From: Neisseriaceae bacterium
GTDB taxonomy: Bacteria > Pseudomonadota > Gammaproteobacteria > Burkholderiales > Neisseriaceae
Reading direction: 5' to 3'
NCBI GenBank assembly: GCA_017991555.1
Contig: JAGOQM010000008.1
Coordinates: 1 to 64,000 of the forward strand
Length of the DNA: 64,000 nucleotides
Shown here: positions 7,463 through 16,595 of the stretch, piece by piece
How positions within the stretch are numbered: the stretch's first letter is position 1
Layout: every line of letters starts with the position of its first letter
The notes under the pieces: generated by a model
The model's input: only the letters and a program-made list of their open reading frames with translations
Databases searched by the model: none
What the model was told of the DNA's origin: nothing
Made by a program: the position numbers and the translations under genes

Positions 7463-8290
7463 CTATTTCAACGAGGCCAAAGAAAGGGTTTGATGTTTCA
7501 ACGCCGGCAAGCGTGTGCGAATCGACTGCAGTTGCTTCATGCTCATCGTGCCCATCACCAAGCCCTCGCCTTCGGGTAACACATCCACCACTTCACCCCA
7601 CGGGTCAATCAAGAGCGAATGGCCAAAGGTTCGCCGGCCATTTTGATGGGTGCCGCCCTGGGCGCTGGCCAACACATAGCATTGGTTTTCAATCGCTCGC
7701 GCACGCAGTAGTATTTCCCAATGTGCCTTGCCGGTGGTGTAGGTAAACGCCGCCGGTAACACCAACAGGTCAAACGGTACCTGCACCCGAAAAAACTCGG
7801 GGAAACGCAGGTCATAACAAATGCCTTGAGCCACTTTTAACTGGCCCTCAAACAGGCTCAGCTCAGGGGTTTTGGTGCCGGGCAAAATGGTGTCTGCCTC
7901 TTCGTAACGTTCACCCAAACCGCTGAAGCCGAACAAGTGCACTTTGTCGTAACGCCCCACCAAAGCCCCGCTGGCGTCGTAGGTTAGCAAGGTATTCAAT
8001 ACGTGGGCCGAACTTTTACTCTGTAGCGGGATGCTGCCCGCCATCAGCACAATGCCCAGGCGCTGTGCCAGTTGGCTTAAGGCCGACTGAATCGGCCCAG
8101 AGCCAAACGGTTCGGCCAAGGCCAGCTTGTCTTGATCGGTGCGGCCAAAGATGGGCCAATACTCTGGCAGTACCACCAGCTCCGCCCCCCTACTTGCCGC
8201 CTCTTCCACCAAGGCCTGCATGCGCGCCCAGTTGCTGGGGTAATCATAGCCCGAGACCATTTGCACCGCCGCCAGTTTGATTTTATCCAT
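7463..8290 (-). CDS. Nitrilase-superfamily amidase (Nit-type)
   Basis: A 275-residue carbon-nitrogen hydrolase of the Nit branch, whose best-known members hydrolyse deaminated glutathione or omega-amides. The catalytic triad is visible: E43 (VLPEYWPIF), K116 (YDKVHLFGF) and C158 (GICYDLRFPEFF). A wider YDLRFPE motif after the cysteine is typical of Nit enzymes rather than true nitrilases. It lies upstream of tldD on the same strand and divergent from glnE. Metabolite repair is the likely job; the substrate is inferred from family. Confidence 0.85.
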   Translation of the reverse strand: MDKIKLAAVQMVSGYDYPSNWARMQALVEEAASRGAELVVLPEYWPIFGRTDQDKLALAEPFGSGPIQSALSQLAQRLGIVLMAGSIPLQSKSSAHVLNTLLTYDASGALVGRYDKVHLFGFSGLGERYEEADTILPGTKTPELSLFEGQLKVAQGICYDLRFPEFFRVQVPFDLLVLPAAFTYTTGKAHWEILLRARAIENQCYVLASAQGGTHQNGRRTFGHSLLIDPWGEVVDVLPEGEGLVMGTMSMKQLQSIRTRLPALKHQTLSLASLK

Positions 8291-8336
8291 TGCTCAATTT
8301 CCTTTTTTGTTTAATGATGTTGGTGTTACCAGCCGT

Positions 8337-8360
8337 GCCTTAGGGCCAATCGCCTAAGGC
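8337..8360 (+). promoter_or_regulatory. Inverted repeat in the nitrilase/glnE divergent region
   Basis: GCCTTAGG and CCTAAGGC form a perfect 8-base-pair arm around an 8-base loop, about 55 bases before the glnE ATG. It could be an operator for either divergent gene or an mRNA leader hairpin. The role is unknown. Confidence 0.35.
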
Positions 8361-8415
8361 CATGTGTCTGAGCGCTTGTTTTCATTTTATTTTGTTTTCA
8401 AAAATAGGCAACCTT

Positions 8416-11109
8416 ATGTCTTTAACCATTCCTCAAGCCCTGGCCCAAGCCGCCGATTTTTCTCACTTTCTGACCCGCCTCATGAGCAGTGGCCGCTTGG
8501 ACGTTGAGGCCCTGCAGCAGCATTTGTCCGAACCCTTAAACCGCCACTTTTTTGAAGCCTACGCCCCTTGGGCCGAACTGTGCACGCTCGAAAACGAAAC
8601 CGAATTAAAAAAACAGCTGCGGCGGCTGCGTCAACACGTTTTGGCCCACCTAATGGTCAGAGACCTCGCCCACTGGGCGCCGCTAGATGAGGTGACCCAC
8701 ACCATTACGGCGCTGGCGGAGTTCGCCCTCAACGTGGGGCTTAAATTTGCCCATCAACAACAGGTATTGGCCTATGGCAACCCCATCGGCCAATACACCC
8801 AAACGCCACAGCAGCTGAGCGTGATCGCCATGGGTAAAATGGGCGGCTACGAGCTCAATGTGTCTTCCGACATCGACTTAATCTTTACCTATCCAGAGGC
8901 TGGTGACACCACCGGACCTCGGGTTAAGAGCAATCAAGAATTTTTCACCAAGGTGGGCCAAAAGCTCATCACCCTCCTACACGACATCACCGAAGAGGGC
9001 CAGGTATTCCGAGTCGACATGCGCCTACGCCCCAACGGTGACTCTGGCCCCCTCGTGCTCAGCGAAACCGCTTTAGAAAAATACCTGATCACCCAGGGCC
9101 GTGAGTGGGAGCGCTACGCTTGGATTAAGGCCCGCGTTGTCACCCCTGGTCCAAACAGCATCAAAAGCCTAGTACGGCCTTTTGTGTACCGTAAATACCT
9201 CGATTTTGACACCTACGAAGCCATGCGCTCGCTGCATCAGCAAATTCGCACCGAAGTCGCCCGCAAAGACAAGCTCGACAACATTAAACTGGGCGCCGGC
9301 GGCATTCGCGAAGTGGAATTTATTGTCCAAATTTTTCAAATGATCCGCGGCGGCAAAATTCGCTCCCTTCAAATCAGGGGCACTCAGGCGGCCCTCACCG
9401 CACTCACCGAGCACCAAATGATTGACGAGCCAACCCAACAAGGCCTAATGAGCGCCTATCGCTTCTTGCGCCACTTGGAGCATCGCTTACAGTATGTGGA
9501 TGACCAACAGGTACAAAACCTGCCGGAAGGGGCCGAAGCACAGGCCAACATTGCCCGCAGCATGGGGTTTGCTGACTATGATGCCCTGCTCACCGTGCTG
9601 AACCAGCACCGCCAGTTCGTGAGCCTGATCTTTAACGACCTATTAGACACCCCAGAACAGGGTCAAAAAACCCAACACCCTTTGGCCCTTCTGTGGCAGC
9701 CTAAAGCCGAAGAAGAAGCCCAGATCGCCTTACTGACTGCCCAAGGCTTTGACGCAGATGTCATGTCAAAACGGCTGTCGGCCTTACGCCAAAGCCATAA
9801 ATACCAACACTTAAGCGCCCGCGCCCAACCCAGGTTCGACGCCCTGATTCCGCTGCTGCTAGACGCCGCCAGCCACACCCAACAGCCAACCGTGTGCGCT
9901 ATTCGGCTCTTTGATTTTTTAGAAAGCATCAGCCGCCGCTCTTCTTACCTAGCATTTTTACACGAGCACCCAGAAACTTTGGCGCCCTTAGCCAGAGTGA
10001 TGTCACACAGCCTGTGGATGGCGCAATACATGATGCAGCACCCTATCTTGCTGGACGAATTACTCAATGCAAACATCATAAAAGAGAAATACGATTGGGG
10101 CAAGCTCAAAGAAACCCTATTTCAATCCTTAGACGCTTGCGGCAGCGACGTCGAAGCCAAGATGGACACCCTGCGTCATTTCAAACACGCCCAGGTATTC
10201 CGCCTCGCGGTTCAAGACTTAGCCGACGTTTGGGCCATTGAGAGCCTCTCTGACGAGCTGACCCTACTGGCCGACATCATCTTAGAGGCCACGGTCCAGC
10301 ACGTTTGGCAAACCCTGATTAAAAAACACCTGCCGCAACCACGCTTTGCCATCATTGGCTATGGCAAACTCGGCGGCAAAGAGCTGAGCTACACTTCTGA
10401 CTTAGACTTGGTGTTTGTGTATCAAGATGATCATCCTGATGCGCTGGAGATTTATTCGCGGGCGGTGCAGCGCATCACCAACTGGCTCTCCAGCACCACT
10501 GGAGCCGGCACGCTGTATCAAGTGGACTTACGCCTGCGTCCCAACGGCGACGCCGGTCTGCCCTGCGTGTCGGTAGACGCCTTTATTCGCTACCAAGAGC
10601 AGGATGCGTGGACGTGGGAGCATCAGGCGCTGACGCGGGCACGGTTTGTGTGTGGTGACCCTGAGGCAGGGCAGGCGGTGGAGCAGCTCCGTCATGACAT
10701 TTTAACCCGGCCACGCGACATCACGGCGCTGCGCCGAGAAATCATCGACATGCGTGAAAAAATGTTTGCCACCCACCCACCACTGTTGGAGAACGTAAAA
10801 TATGCCCGCGGCGGTGTGGTCGACGTGGAATTTCTGGTGCAGTATTTGATTTTAGAACACGCCCACCGACACCCCCACCTCACCCGTAACTATGGCAACA
10901 TTGCCCTCCTTGCCATGGCGGCCGATGCCGGGCTCATTGACCCGCAGCTGGCCACCGCCGCTCGGCTGGCCTATCGCTACTACCGCAGCGTGCAACACGA
11001 CAGTCATTTGCGTGACCGACCACTGGCTCAGGTGGATGACACGTTACTGGGCCATTATGAGGCGGTTAAGCGTCTATGGCAGGCGGTATTCGGTCAAAGC
11101 CTGGCCTAG
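8416..11109 (+). CDS. glnE: Bifunctional glutamine synthetase adenylyltransferase/adenylyl-removing enzyme
   Basis: Controls glutamine synthetase by adding AMP (C-terminal half) or removing it (N-terminal half) in response to PII signalling. Two nucleotidyltransferase domains are present: GKMGGYELNVSSDIDLIF near residue 140 and GYGKLGGKELSYTSDLDLVF near residue 650. Each is followed by a LRPNGD motif (MRLRPNGDSG, LRLRPNGDAG). I place the start at 8416 (MSLTIPQAL), giving about 897 residues. An upstream in-frame ATG at 8362 would add an atypical hydrophobic leader. The stop lies only 3 bases from the stop of the converging DUF1775 gene. Confidence 0.95.
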   Translation: MSLTIPQALAQAADFSHFLTRLMSSGRLDVEALQQHLSEPLNRHFFEAYAPWAELCTLENETELKKQLRRLRQHVLAHLMVRDLAHWAPLDEVTHTITALAEFALNVGLKFAHQQQVLAYGNPIGQYTQTPQQLSVIAMGKMGGYELNVSSDIDLIFTYPEAGDTTGPRVKSNQEFFTKVGQKLITLLHDITEEGQVFRVDMRLRPNGDSGPLVLSETALEKYLITQGREWERYAWIKARVVTPGPNSIKSLVRPFVYRKYLDFDTYEAMRSLHQQIRTEVARKDKLDNIKLGAGGIREVEFIVQIFQMIRGGKIRSLQIRGTQAALTALTEHQMIDEPTQQGLMSAYRFLRHLEHRLQYVDDQQVQNLPEGAEAQANIARSMGFADYDALLTVLNQHRQFVSLIFNDLLDTPEQGQKTQHPLALLWQPKAEEEAQIALLTAQGFDADVMSKRLSALRQSHKYQHLSARAQPRFDALIPLLLDAASHTQQPTVCAIRLFDFLESISRRSSYLAFLHEHPETLAPLARVMSHSLWMAQYMMQHPILLDELLNANIIKEKYDWGKLKETLFQSLDACGSDVEAKMDTLRHFKHAQVFRLAVQDLADVWAIESLSDELTLLADIILEATVQHVWQTLIKKHLPQPRFAIIGYGKLGGKELSYTSDLDLVFVYQDDHPDALEIYSRAVQRITNWLSSTTGAGTLYQVDLRLRPNGDAGLPCVSVDAFIRYQEQDAWTWEHQALTRARFVCGDPEAGQAVEQLRHDILTRPRDITALRREIIDMREKMFATHPPLLENVKYARGGVVDVEFLVQYLILEHAHRHPHLTRNYGNIALLAMAADAGLIDPQLATAARLAYRYYRSVQHDSHLRDRPLAQVDDTLLGHYEAVKRLWQAVFGQSLA

Positions 11110-11112
11110 ACG

Positions 11113-11604
11113 TTAATGGTTCATGCCTTCCATACCGTCCATACCCATGGTCATGCCAGCCCCACCAACGGTGAAGCTGGGGATGGGGAAGGCACTTTGC
11201 GGCGCCTGATCTTGCCACACCTGCACCGCAGATGCGCATTCTTGCCGCACCACCATAGACACCGCCCCAGGCGTCATCGGCGCCACGATGTCAAAAACAA
11301 ACGCGCCGCTTTCTGCGCTCGGCAACTGGTTGCCAAACCAGCGAATCTCGCTGACCTGACCATCGCGTTCCAGGCTGCTCACCAACCAACCCAACTTGTC
11401 CTGTGGAACCGCCACCACCGAACTGGGGACGAACAAAGTGATGCTTTCAGTGGCTTCCTCACCACAACCGTGGCCAATCTGAACCTGCATCGGCCCAGCA
11501 TAGCCAGGCGAAACGTCTTTAGGGCTTAATTGTGCATGTGACCAAGCGGGCGTCACCGCCAGCAGGCTCAAGACACCAAACAGCGCCGGTACAATCGTTT
11601 TCAT
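11113..11604 (-). CDS. DUF1775 / YcnI-like periplasmic metal-binding protein, Met-rich tail
   Basis: A 163-residue secreted protein with a signal peptide ending near AWSHA. The mature start would expose a histidine (HAQLSPKDVSPGY), as in YcnI-type domains where the first residue helps bind copper. The IGHGCGEEATESI motif and downstream LGWLVS segment are typical of DUF1775. The C-terminus MTMGMDGMEGMNH is rich in Met and His, suited to copper. It is a paralogue of the next gene upstream on the same strand. I see no terminator in the 3 bases between it and glnE. Metal identity is inference. Confidence 0.8.
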   Translation of the reverse strand: MKTIVPALFGVLSLLAVTPAWSHAQLSPKDVSPGYAGPMQVQIGHGCGEEATESITLFVPSSVVAVPQDKLGWLVSSLERDGQVSEIRWFGNQLPSAESGAFVFDIVAPMTPGAVSMVVRQECASAVQVWQDQAPQSAFPIPSFTVGGAGMTMGMDGMEGMNH

Positions 11605-11794
11605 GATGTTATCCTAATCGTTAAGTAAAGGGTGCATGAAGCAAACAGTTTGCTGCTGGACCAGGCCTTAAACCAAGGTCAATAAAACCCAGCGTAATGC
11701 CAATGGGCAACACAATCTCCTGAAGCAGCCTCCTATCCAGCAACAAACCTCTAATAACATACCATATTTTACCCATAAAGCATAAAAAAGCCTA
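11605..11794. other. Intergenic region between the two DUF1775 genes
   Basis: About 190 bases, AT-rich, separating the paralogues. With the terminator at 11795-11824 it suggests that the downstream copy has its own promoter, which I cannot place with confidence. Confidence 0.4.
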
Positions 11795-11824
11795 CAAAAA
11801 ACCGCTGCCTTTCTGGGCAACGGT
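11795..11824 (-). terminator. Terminator of the His-rich DUF1775 gene
   Basis: On the minus strand ACCGTTGCC and GGCAGCGGT pair (one G-U) around CAGAAA and are followed by TTTTTTG. Confidence 0.75.
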
Positions 11825-11864
11825 GTCGGTTAAGGGCCTCATGGCCAATCGCCACAGGTCAGAT

Positions 11865-12392
11865 TTAATGCTCATGGTGATGGTGATGGTCATGATCATG
11901 GCTGTGGTCGTGGTCGTGGGCCTCGCCCACATCGGCCAAAGCATCTTGGCCAATGGTAAAACTGGGCACGGGGAATGCCGCATTCGGCGTGGCCTCATGC
12001 CAGAACAGCTCACCTTGCGTACAGGTTTGCCGAACCGCCATAGCCATCACGCCGGCGGTTTTAGGCGCCGTTAGCTGAAACACAAACGCCCCCTGCTCTT
12101 GACTGAGCAAGCGATTGCCCGACCAGCTAATTTGGCTCACACGCCCTTGTTCTTTCACCTCAGCCACCTGCCAACCAGGCTTGGGTACGGCCGTGGCCGC
12201 GACTTCTGGGGGCACATATAGGGTCACTCGCTCGGTGGCTTGGCCGTCACAACCATGACCAATCTGAATCGCCATCGGCCCAACATAGCCAGGCGTGATC
12301 TGATTCGGAGAAAAATGGGCGTGGGCCCAGGCGGCACTGCTGGGCAGTAGAGTAAGGCTAAGGCTGAGTATGGTGACGATCTGCTTCATCAT
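11865..12392 (-). CDS. DUF1775 / YcnI-like periplasmic protein with His-rich C-terminus
   Basis: A 175-residue secreted protein. The signal peptide ends near AWAHA and leaves a mature N-terminus beginning with His (HAHFSPNQITPGYVG). The domain motif IGHGCDGQATERVTL and the PGWQVAEVKE segment match DUF1775. The tail from about residue 157 is almost only His and Asp (DHDHSHDHDHHHHHEH), a typical zinc or nickel reservoir. A 15-base sequence 36-50 bases upstream of the ATG fits the Neisseria Zur consensus at 14 positions. Together these point to a zinc-linked role, although the family is usually labelled copper. Paralogue of the gene at 11113. Confidence 0.82.
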   Translation of the reverse strand: MMKQIVTILSLSLTLLPSSAAWAHAHFSPNQITPGYVGPMAIQIGHGCDGQATERVTLYVPPEVAATAVPKPGWQVAEVKEQGRVSQISWSGNRLLSQEQGAFVFQLTAPKTAGVMAMAVRQTCTQGELFWHEATPNAAFPVPSFTIGQDALADVGEAHDHDHSHDHDHHHHHEH

Positions 12393-12427
12393 GGGGCTTT
12401 CTTTCGGTTAGGAAAACATCAAAACAA

Positions 12428-12442
12428 TGTTACACTATAACA
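12428..12442 (-). promoter_or_regulatory. Candidate Zur (zinc uptake regulator) operator
   Basis: TGTTACACTATAACA matches the published Neisseria Zur box TGTTATDNHATAACA at all positions except the sixth. It overlaps a plausible -10 (TATAGT on the minus strand) of the His-rich DUF1775 gene, with TGTACA 18 bases upstream as a possible -35. Binding here by Zur under zinc-replete conditions would repress the gene. Confidence 0.65.
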
Positions 12443-12504
12443 TAACCTATTTTTACCTGTACACAAAAAACCAGCGCCCTCGCCCTTAAAGCTTGATCTT
12501 AAAA

Positions 12505-12535
12505 AACAAAAAAAGCAGCCCTTAAGGCTGCTTTT
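12505..12535 (-). terminator. rho gene terminator
   Basis: On the minus strand AAAAGCAGCC and GGCTGCTTTT pair, followed by a run of T. It lies 18 bases past the rho stop. Confidence 0.85.
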
Positions 12536-12552
12536 GTTCAAATCTTATGCGT

Positions 12553-13809
12553 TTAGCGCTTCATCGAATCAAAGAAATCGGCGTTGTTTTTAGACGATTT
12601 CAATTTATCGTGTAAGAATTCCATCGCTTCAATGTCATCCATTGGGTGCAAGAATTTACGCAATAGCCACATTTTTTGTAGCTGATCGTTCGGCACCAAC
12701 AGTTCTTCGCGACGCGTGCTAGAACGGTTAATATTGATGGCTGGGAACATGCGTTTTTCGGCCATGCGGCGGTCTAGGTGCAGCTCCATATTGCCCGTGC
12801 CTTTAAATTCTTCGTAAATCACGTCGTCCATACGGCTACCAGTTTCAACCAGGGCCGTGGCGATGATGGTCAAAGAACCACCCTCTTCAACGTTACGGGC
12901 CGCGCCAAAAAAGCGCTTCGGACGGTGTAAGGCATTGGCGTCCACACCACCGGTCAAGATTTTGCCCGAGGCGGGCACCACGGTATTGTAAGCACGTGCC
13001 AAGCGGGTAATCGAATCCAACAAAATCACCACGTCACGGCCATGCTCTACCAGGCGCTTGGCTTTTTCCAACACCATTTCGGCCACCTGTACGTGACGCT
13101 GTGCTGGTTCATCAAACGTAGAGGACACCACTTCACCGCGTACCGAACGGGTCATTTCGGTCACTTCTTCCGGGCGCTCATCAATCAATAAGACGATTAA
13201 CTCTACCTCGGGATAGTTGGCGGTAATGGCATGGGCAATGTTTTGCAACATCACGGTTTTACCGGTTTTAGGCGGCGCCACCACAAGGGCACGCTGACCA
13301 CGGCCGATCGGGGCAATCAGGTCAATGGCGCGACTGGTGATGTTTTCTTCGGCACGAATGTCACGCTCTAAGCTAAATTGCTTGGTCGGAAATAACGGCG
13401 TTAGGTTTTCAAACAGAATCTTGTGTTTACAGACATCTGGGTTATCGCCATTAATCTTGTCTAGCTTCACCAAGGCAAAATAACGCTCGCCGTCTTTAGG
13501 GGTGCGTACGCCACCTTCAATGGTGTCACCGGTATGCAAGTTAAACCGTCTGATTTGGCTGGGGCTAACGTAAATGTCATCAGGGCCAGCTAAATAAGAA
13601 GTGTCAGGACTACGCAAAAAACCAAAGCCATCAGGCAAGATTTCTAAAGTGCCATTACCGGTAAAACTTTCGCCCTGTTTGGCTAAATGTTTCACAATGG
13701 CAAAGACCAAGTCTTGTTTGCGTAAGCGATTGGCGTTTTCGATACCGTACTCGGCCGCCATTTCTAATAGTTTAGAAACATGTTTGTGTTGGAGTTCTGA
13801 TACGTGCAT
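12553..13809 (-). CDS. rho: Transcription termination factor Rho
   Basis: Hexameric RNA-dependent ATPase that ends transcription at unstructured C-rich RNA. From [10 protein letters not shown] the protein is 418 residues, the usual size for compact beta/gammaproteobacterial Rho. It has the Rho-N domain, the cold-shock-like RNA-binding domain ([12 protein letters not shown]), Walker A APPKTGKT, Walker B region [16 protein letters not shown], and the Q/R-loop [21 protein letters not shown] chose the start at 13809 by conservation. A longer frame to 13860 would add residues ([10 protein letters not shown]...) not seen in Rho, and the Shine-Dalgarno is weak for either. Sequence resembles Neisseria Rho closely. 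Confidence 0.96.
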   Translation of the reverse strand: MHVSELQHKHVSKLLEMAAEYGIENANRLRKQDLVFAIVKHLAKQGESFTGNGTLEILPDGFGFLRSPDTSYLAGPDDIYVSPSQIRRFNLHTGDTIEGGVRTPKDGERYFALVKLDKINGDNPDVCKHKILFENLTPLFPTKQFSLERDIRAEENITSRAIDLIAPIGRGQRALVVAPPKTGKTVMLQNIAHAITANYPEVELIVLLIDERPEEVTEMTRSVRGEVVSSTFDEPAQRHVQVAEMVLEKAKRLVEHGRDVVILLDSITRLARAYNTVVPASGKILTGGVDANALHRPKRFFGAARNVEEGGSLTIIATALVETGSRMDDVIYEEFKGTGNMELHLDRRMAEKRMFPAININRSSTRREELLVPNDQLQKMWLLRKFLHPMDDIEAMEFLHDKLKSSKNNADFFDSMKR

Positions 13810-14001
13810 AGAGGTATGATGTAGATACAATATAATGAGTCTGCCTGCCGAAGCACGCAAACGCGATAAAAAATGTCGGGATGATTTCTGACTCTGAGTG
13901 TGAACTGAATTTGGGTTCTAGATTAAGATTTGAATCTTTTTTGGTGAACCGAAATATAACTTAGTTTATGCCATGAATTTTTAACTGTCAAGACAATACA
14001 C

Positions 14002-14037
14002 AAAGCGCGAGCTTCTGGTGTCGAAACTCGCGCTTTT
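14002..14037 (-). terminator. trxA terminator
   Basis: AAGCGCGAG and CTCGCGCTT form a 9-base-pair stem about 25 bases past the trxA stop. It separates trxA from the rho leader. Confidence 0.7.
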
Positions 14038-14061
14038 AAAGCTTATGCCCTATACAGGCAA

Positions 14062-14388
14062 TTATAATGCACCGTCGATAAAGGCGATTAACTGGCCTTT
14101 AGCCAAAGCGCCAACTTTAGTCGCGCTGTTTTGGCCATCTTTAAAGATCATCAAGGTTGGAATGCCACGCACGCCAAATTGAGCAGGCGTTTGTTCGTTT
14201 TCATCAATGTTGATTTTAACAATTTTCAACTTGCCTTCATACTCTTTTGCCACGTCGTCCAAGATTGGCGCAATCATTTTACAAGGACCACACCAAGGTG
14301 CCCAAAAGTCTACCAATACTGGGCCTTCAGCCTTAAGTACGTCGGTTTCAAATGCACTGTCACTGGTGTGAATGATTAAGTCGCTCAT
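14062..14388 (-). CDS. trxA: Thioredoxin 1
   Basis: Cytosolic dithiol-disulfide oxidoreductase of 108 residues, the standard length. The active site is WCGPC (C33, C36), with the conserved D27 region VDFWAPW and the cis-proline loop [11 protein letters not shown] (P near residue 76). It lies upstream of rho on the same strand, an arrangement also seen in other proteobacteria. A terminator separates the two, so separate transcription is likely. Confidence 0.96.
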   Translation of the reverse strand: MSDLIIHTSDSAFETDVLKAEGPVLVDFWAPWCGPCKMIAPILDDVAKEYEGKLKIVKINIDENEQTPAQFGVRGIPTLMIFKDGQNSATKVGALAKGQLIAFIDGAL

Positions 14389-14559
14389 GGTTTTGTCCTT
14401 TAAATATCCATAATGGGGAAAGCAATATTAAGTTAATACGATACGGGGTAATAGCAAAAAGTTCAAGCCATAATCAACCCCAATAGCTTTTTGGTATGGC
14501 TATATTAGCCGTTACCAAAGCGACTGGCGATGATTGTTTATGGCTTCGGACTCATCTCA

Positions 14560-14766
14560 TTATTTTGTCAATATAAAAAATTCCACGATGACGTTTTTTA
14601 AAATAAAGCCCAGCACCCCTAAACCCAAAACCAAAAACAGCATGAACATGCCCAAACGACCCGCCTTCGATTTCTTCCCTAGGTCCCAAATAATAAAGCC
14701 CAAAAAAATAACCAACCCAGTTAGGCAAACAGGCAAAGCAATCGCGGCAAATTGCGCTTCCGTCAT
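14560..14766 (-). CDS. DUF2788 small membrane protein
   Basis: A 68-residue inner-membrane protein with two hydrophobic helices (about residues 8-28 and 40-62). They are joined by the polar loop IWDLGKKSKAGR, the hallmark of DUF2788. GAGGA lies just upstream of the ATG. An overlapping 75-residue frame at 14552-14779 lacks any family pattern. Function unknown. Divergent from rnk. Confidence 0.8.
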   Translation of the reverse strand: MTEAQFAAIALPVCLTGLVIFLGFIIWDLGKKSKAGRLGMFMLFLVLGLGVLGFILKNVIVEFFILTK

Positions 14767-15027
14767 GATACATCCTCAAAATATGCTAGTGTGTGGGCCC
14801 ATTTTACGCCAAAAACCCATCGACACCAACCACCGTCAGCCAAGCGTGATTAATCCAGCAACACCGTCGCAAAGCGTGACCACAACGCCCAGTTTTGGCG
14901 CCCTTATCCGCCCACCCGTGACGATTATTTGCTTGCTAATTAGGCAAGCATAAGCTAACTTAAACACTGATGCCGTAGCTTAATCTAGATTGAGTTGCGG
15001 TTGTTTCGTTTTTTTGGAGCGTAAGCC

Positions 15028-15435
15028 ATGTCTGACCTACCACAAATCACCGTTTCAAGCCTTGACCATGACCGTTTAACCACCTTGCTGGACCAAACCG
15101 ATTTTGACCAATTTCCAGCCGCCGAGCTGCTACAGCAAGAGCTCGATCGCGCCGACGTATTGGAACCCGAACAGATGCCGGCCAACGTGCTGACCATGAA
15201 CAGCACCGCCACCGTCCAAACCGACGGCGGGCAAGAACGGTTACTGACCCTGGTCTACCCCAAGGACGCCGACTTTGGCAACGGCAAGATCAGCATTTTG
15301 GCCGGCGTGGGCGCGGCCATGCTGGGGCTGTCCATTGGTCAGTCAATCGGATGGACTCAGGATGGCAAAACCACCCACCTGACCCTGGTGGCCTTAAGCT
15401 ACCAGCCTGAAGCCGCCGGCGAGCTGTTTCGTTAA
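15028..15435 (+). CDS. rnk: Regulator of nucleoside diphosphate kinase, Rnk-like
   Basis: A 135-residue protein. It has a short N-terminal coiled coil (residues 10-50, ITVSSLDHDRLTTLLDQ onward) and a C-terminal GreA/GreB-like domain. Family motifs include LEPEQMPANVLTMNS, VYPKDADFGNGKISILAGVG and ALLGL-type GAAMLGLSIGQSI. Rnk binds RNA polymerase in E. coli and influences nucleoside diphosphate kinase; the exact role here is inferred. It ends in a shared terminator with recR. Confidence 0.9.
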   Translation: MSDLPQITVSSLDHDRLTTLLDQTDFDQFPAAELLQQELDRADVLEPEQMPANVLTMNSTATVQTDGGQERLLTLVYPKDADFGNGKISILAGVGAAMLGLSIGQSIGWTQDGKTTHLTLVALSYQPEAAGELFR

Positions 15436-15439
15436 AGCC

Positions 15440-15475
15440 TAAAAAAATGCACCCCTCGTCTGGGTGCATTTTTTT
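15440..15475. terminator. Bidirectional terminator between rnk and recR
   Basis: AAAAAAATGCACCC and GGGTGCATTTTTTT pair around CTCGTCT. Symmetric A and T runs let it work for both converging genes. Confidence 0.85.
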
Positions 15476-15509
15476 AGGCTTTATTTTGGCTTTTCGTACG
15501 CCAAAGGCT

Positions 15510-16157
15510 TTATCTGTCGCCGCGGCCCTCTTGGCTCCACTCTGGCTCGCCGGTGCTGTCCTTAAGCAAGCGCCGTTCGTAAACGGCCTGGGCCAAAGTA
15601 CCGGCATCAATGTAATCCAGCTCACCCCCCAAAGGCATACCGCGAGCCAAACGGCTCACTTTATACGGCAGGGTTTTAAACAGCTCACTCAAGACATAGG
15701 CGGTGGCATCGCCTTCGGCAGTAAAATTAGTCGCAATGATGATCTCATTAATGTCACTATTTTTAAGACGCTCGGTCAATTTTTTAATGTCGATGCTGTC
15801 CAAATCTAGCTGTTGGGTCGGGCTCACCTGCCCCATCAGCACAAAATAAAGCCCATCATGACACTTTGCCGCCTCAAGGCTGGCCACATCGGCCGGCATG
15901 TGCACCACCATCAGGCTTTTGTGATGCCGGCTTTCGTCGGCGCACAGGCCACAAACGTCTGTTTCCGTAAAGGTATTGCATAGACGACAATGCTGAATGT
16001 GATTTAAGGCATGATTTAACGCCGCCACCAGCTGCTCTGCCCCTTTGCGATCCTGCTGCAACAGATGATAGGCCATCCGCTGTGCCGACTTAGGCCCAAT
16101 CGAGGGCAAGACCCGTAGCGCCTGGGTTAAACGCTCTAAAGCCAATGGATTCTTCAT
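15510..16157 (-). CDS. recR: Recombination protein RecR
   Basis: Partner of RecF/RecO in loading RecA at single-stranded gaps. 215 residues with the N-terminal helix-hairpin-helix (LPSIGPKSAQRMAYHLL), a four-cysteine zinc finger (CRLC and CGLC, residues 57-71 or so) and a Toprim domain. Two adjacent ATGs exist. AAGGAG gives better spacing to the second, so the start is placed at 16157. It lies downstream of ybaB and dnaX on the same strand, the classical dnaX-ybaB-recR order. Confidence 0.95.
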   Translation of the reverse strand: MKNPLALERLTQALRVLPSIGPKSAQRMAYHLLQQDRKGAEQLVAALNHALNHIQHCRLCNTFTETDVCGLCADESRHHKSLMVVHMPADVASLEAAKCHDGLYFVLMGQVSPTQQLDLDSIDIKKLTERLKNSDINEIIIATNFTAEGDATAYVLSELFKTLPYKVSRLARGMPLGGELDYIDAGTLAQAVYERRLLKDSTGEPEWSQEGRGDR

Positions 16158-16237
16158 CATTTCTCCTTAACCACAAACAAACACCACCCGCTAATGGCTT
16201 AACAGGTGGTGCGATCATCATGCCCTGCGGCATCTGC

Positions 16238-16579
16238 TTACTTAAAGAAATCACCCATGCCTGCTGGCAGGTTCATTCCTTGGGTAAATTGCCCCATGCG
16301 CTCTTGCGTGGTGGTTTCAACCTTGCGCACAGCGTCGTTTACCGCTGCCGCAATCAGGTCTTCCAACATTTCTTTGTCGTCAGCATCGGCAGACATTAAG
16401 CTAGGATCGATGATCACGCGGTTCACGCCATGGTGACAGGTCATCACCACTTTCACCAAGCCTGCTCCGGCTTCACCTTCAACCTCAACGCTGCCCAACT
16501 GTGCCTGAGCTTCTTTCATTTTGTCTTGCATTTTTTGGGCTTGCTTCATCAAGCCTGAGATACCTGCTTTACCGAACAT
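16238..16579 (-). CDS. ybaB: Nucleoid-associated protein YbaB/EbfC
   Basis: A small dimeric DNA-binding protein, 113 residues from [10 protein letters not shown]. The family pattern [15 protein letters not shown] and the central [16 protein letters not shown] are present. AAGGAG lies 9 bases before this ATG. A longer open frame upstream reaches into dnaX and is not coding. It starts 16 bases after the dnaX stop, so the two are co-transcribed. Confidence 0.94.
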   Translation of the reverse strand: MFGKAGISGLMKQAQKMQDKMKEAQAQLGSVEVEGEAGAGLVKVVMTCHHGVNRVIIDPSLMSADADDKEMLEDLIAAAVNDAVRKVETTTQERMGQFTQGMNLPAGMGDFFK

Positions 16580-16595
16580 AGGGAGTACTCCTTCT

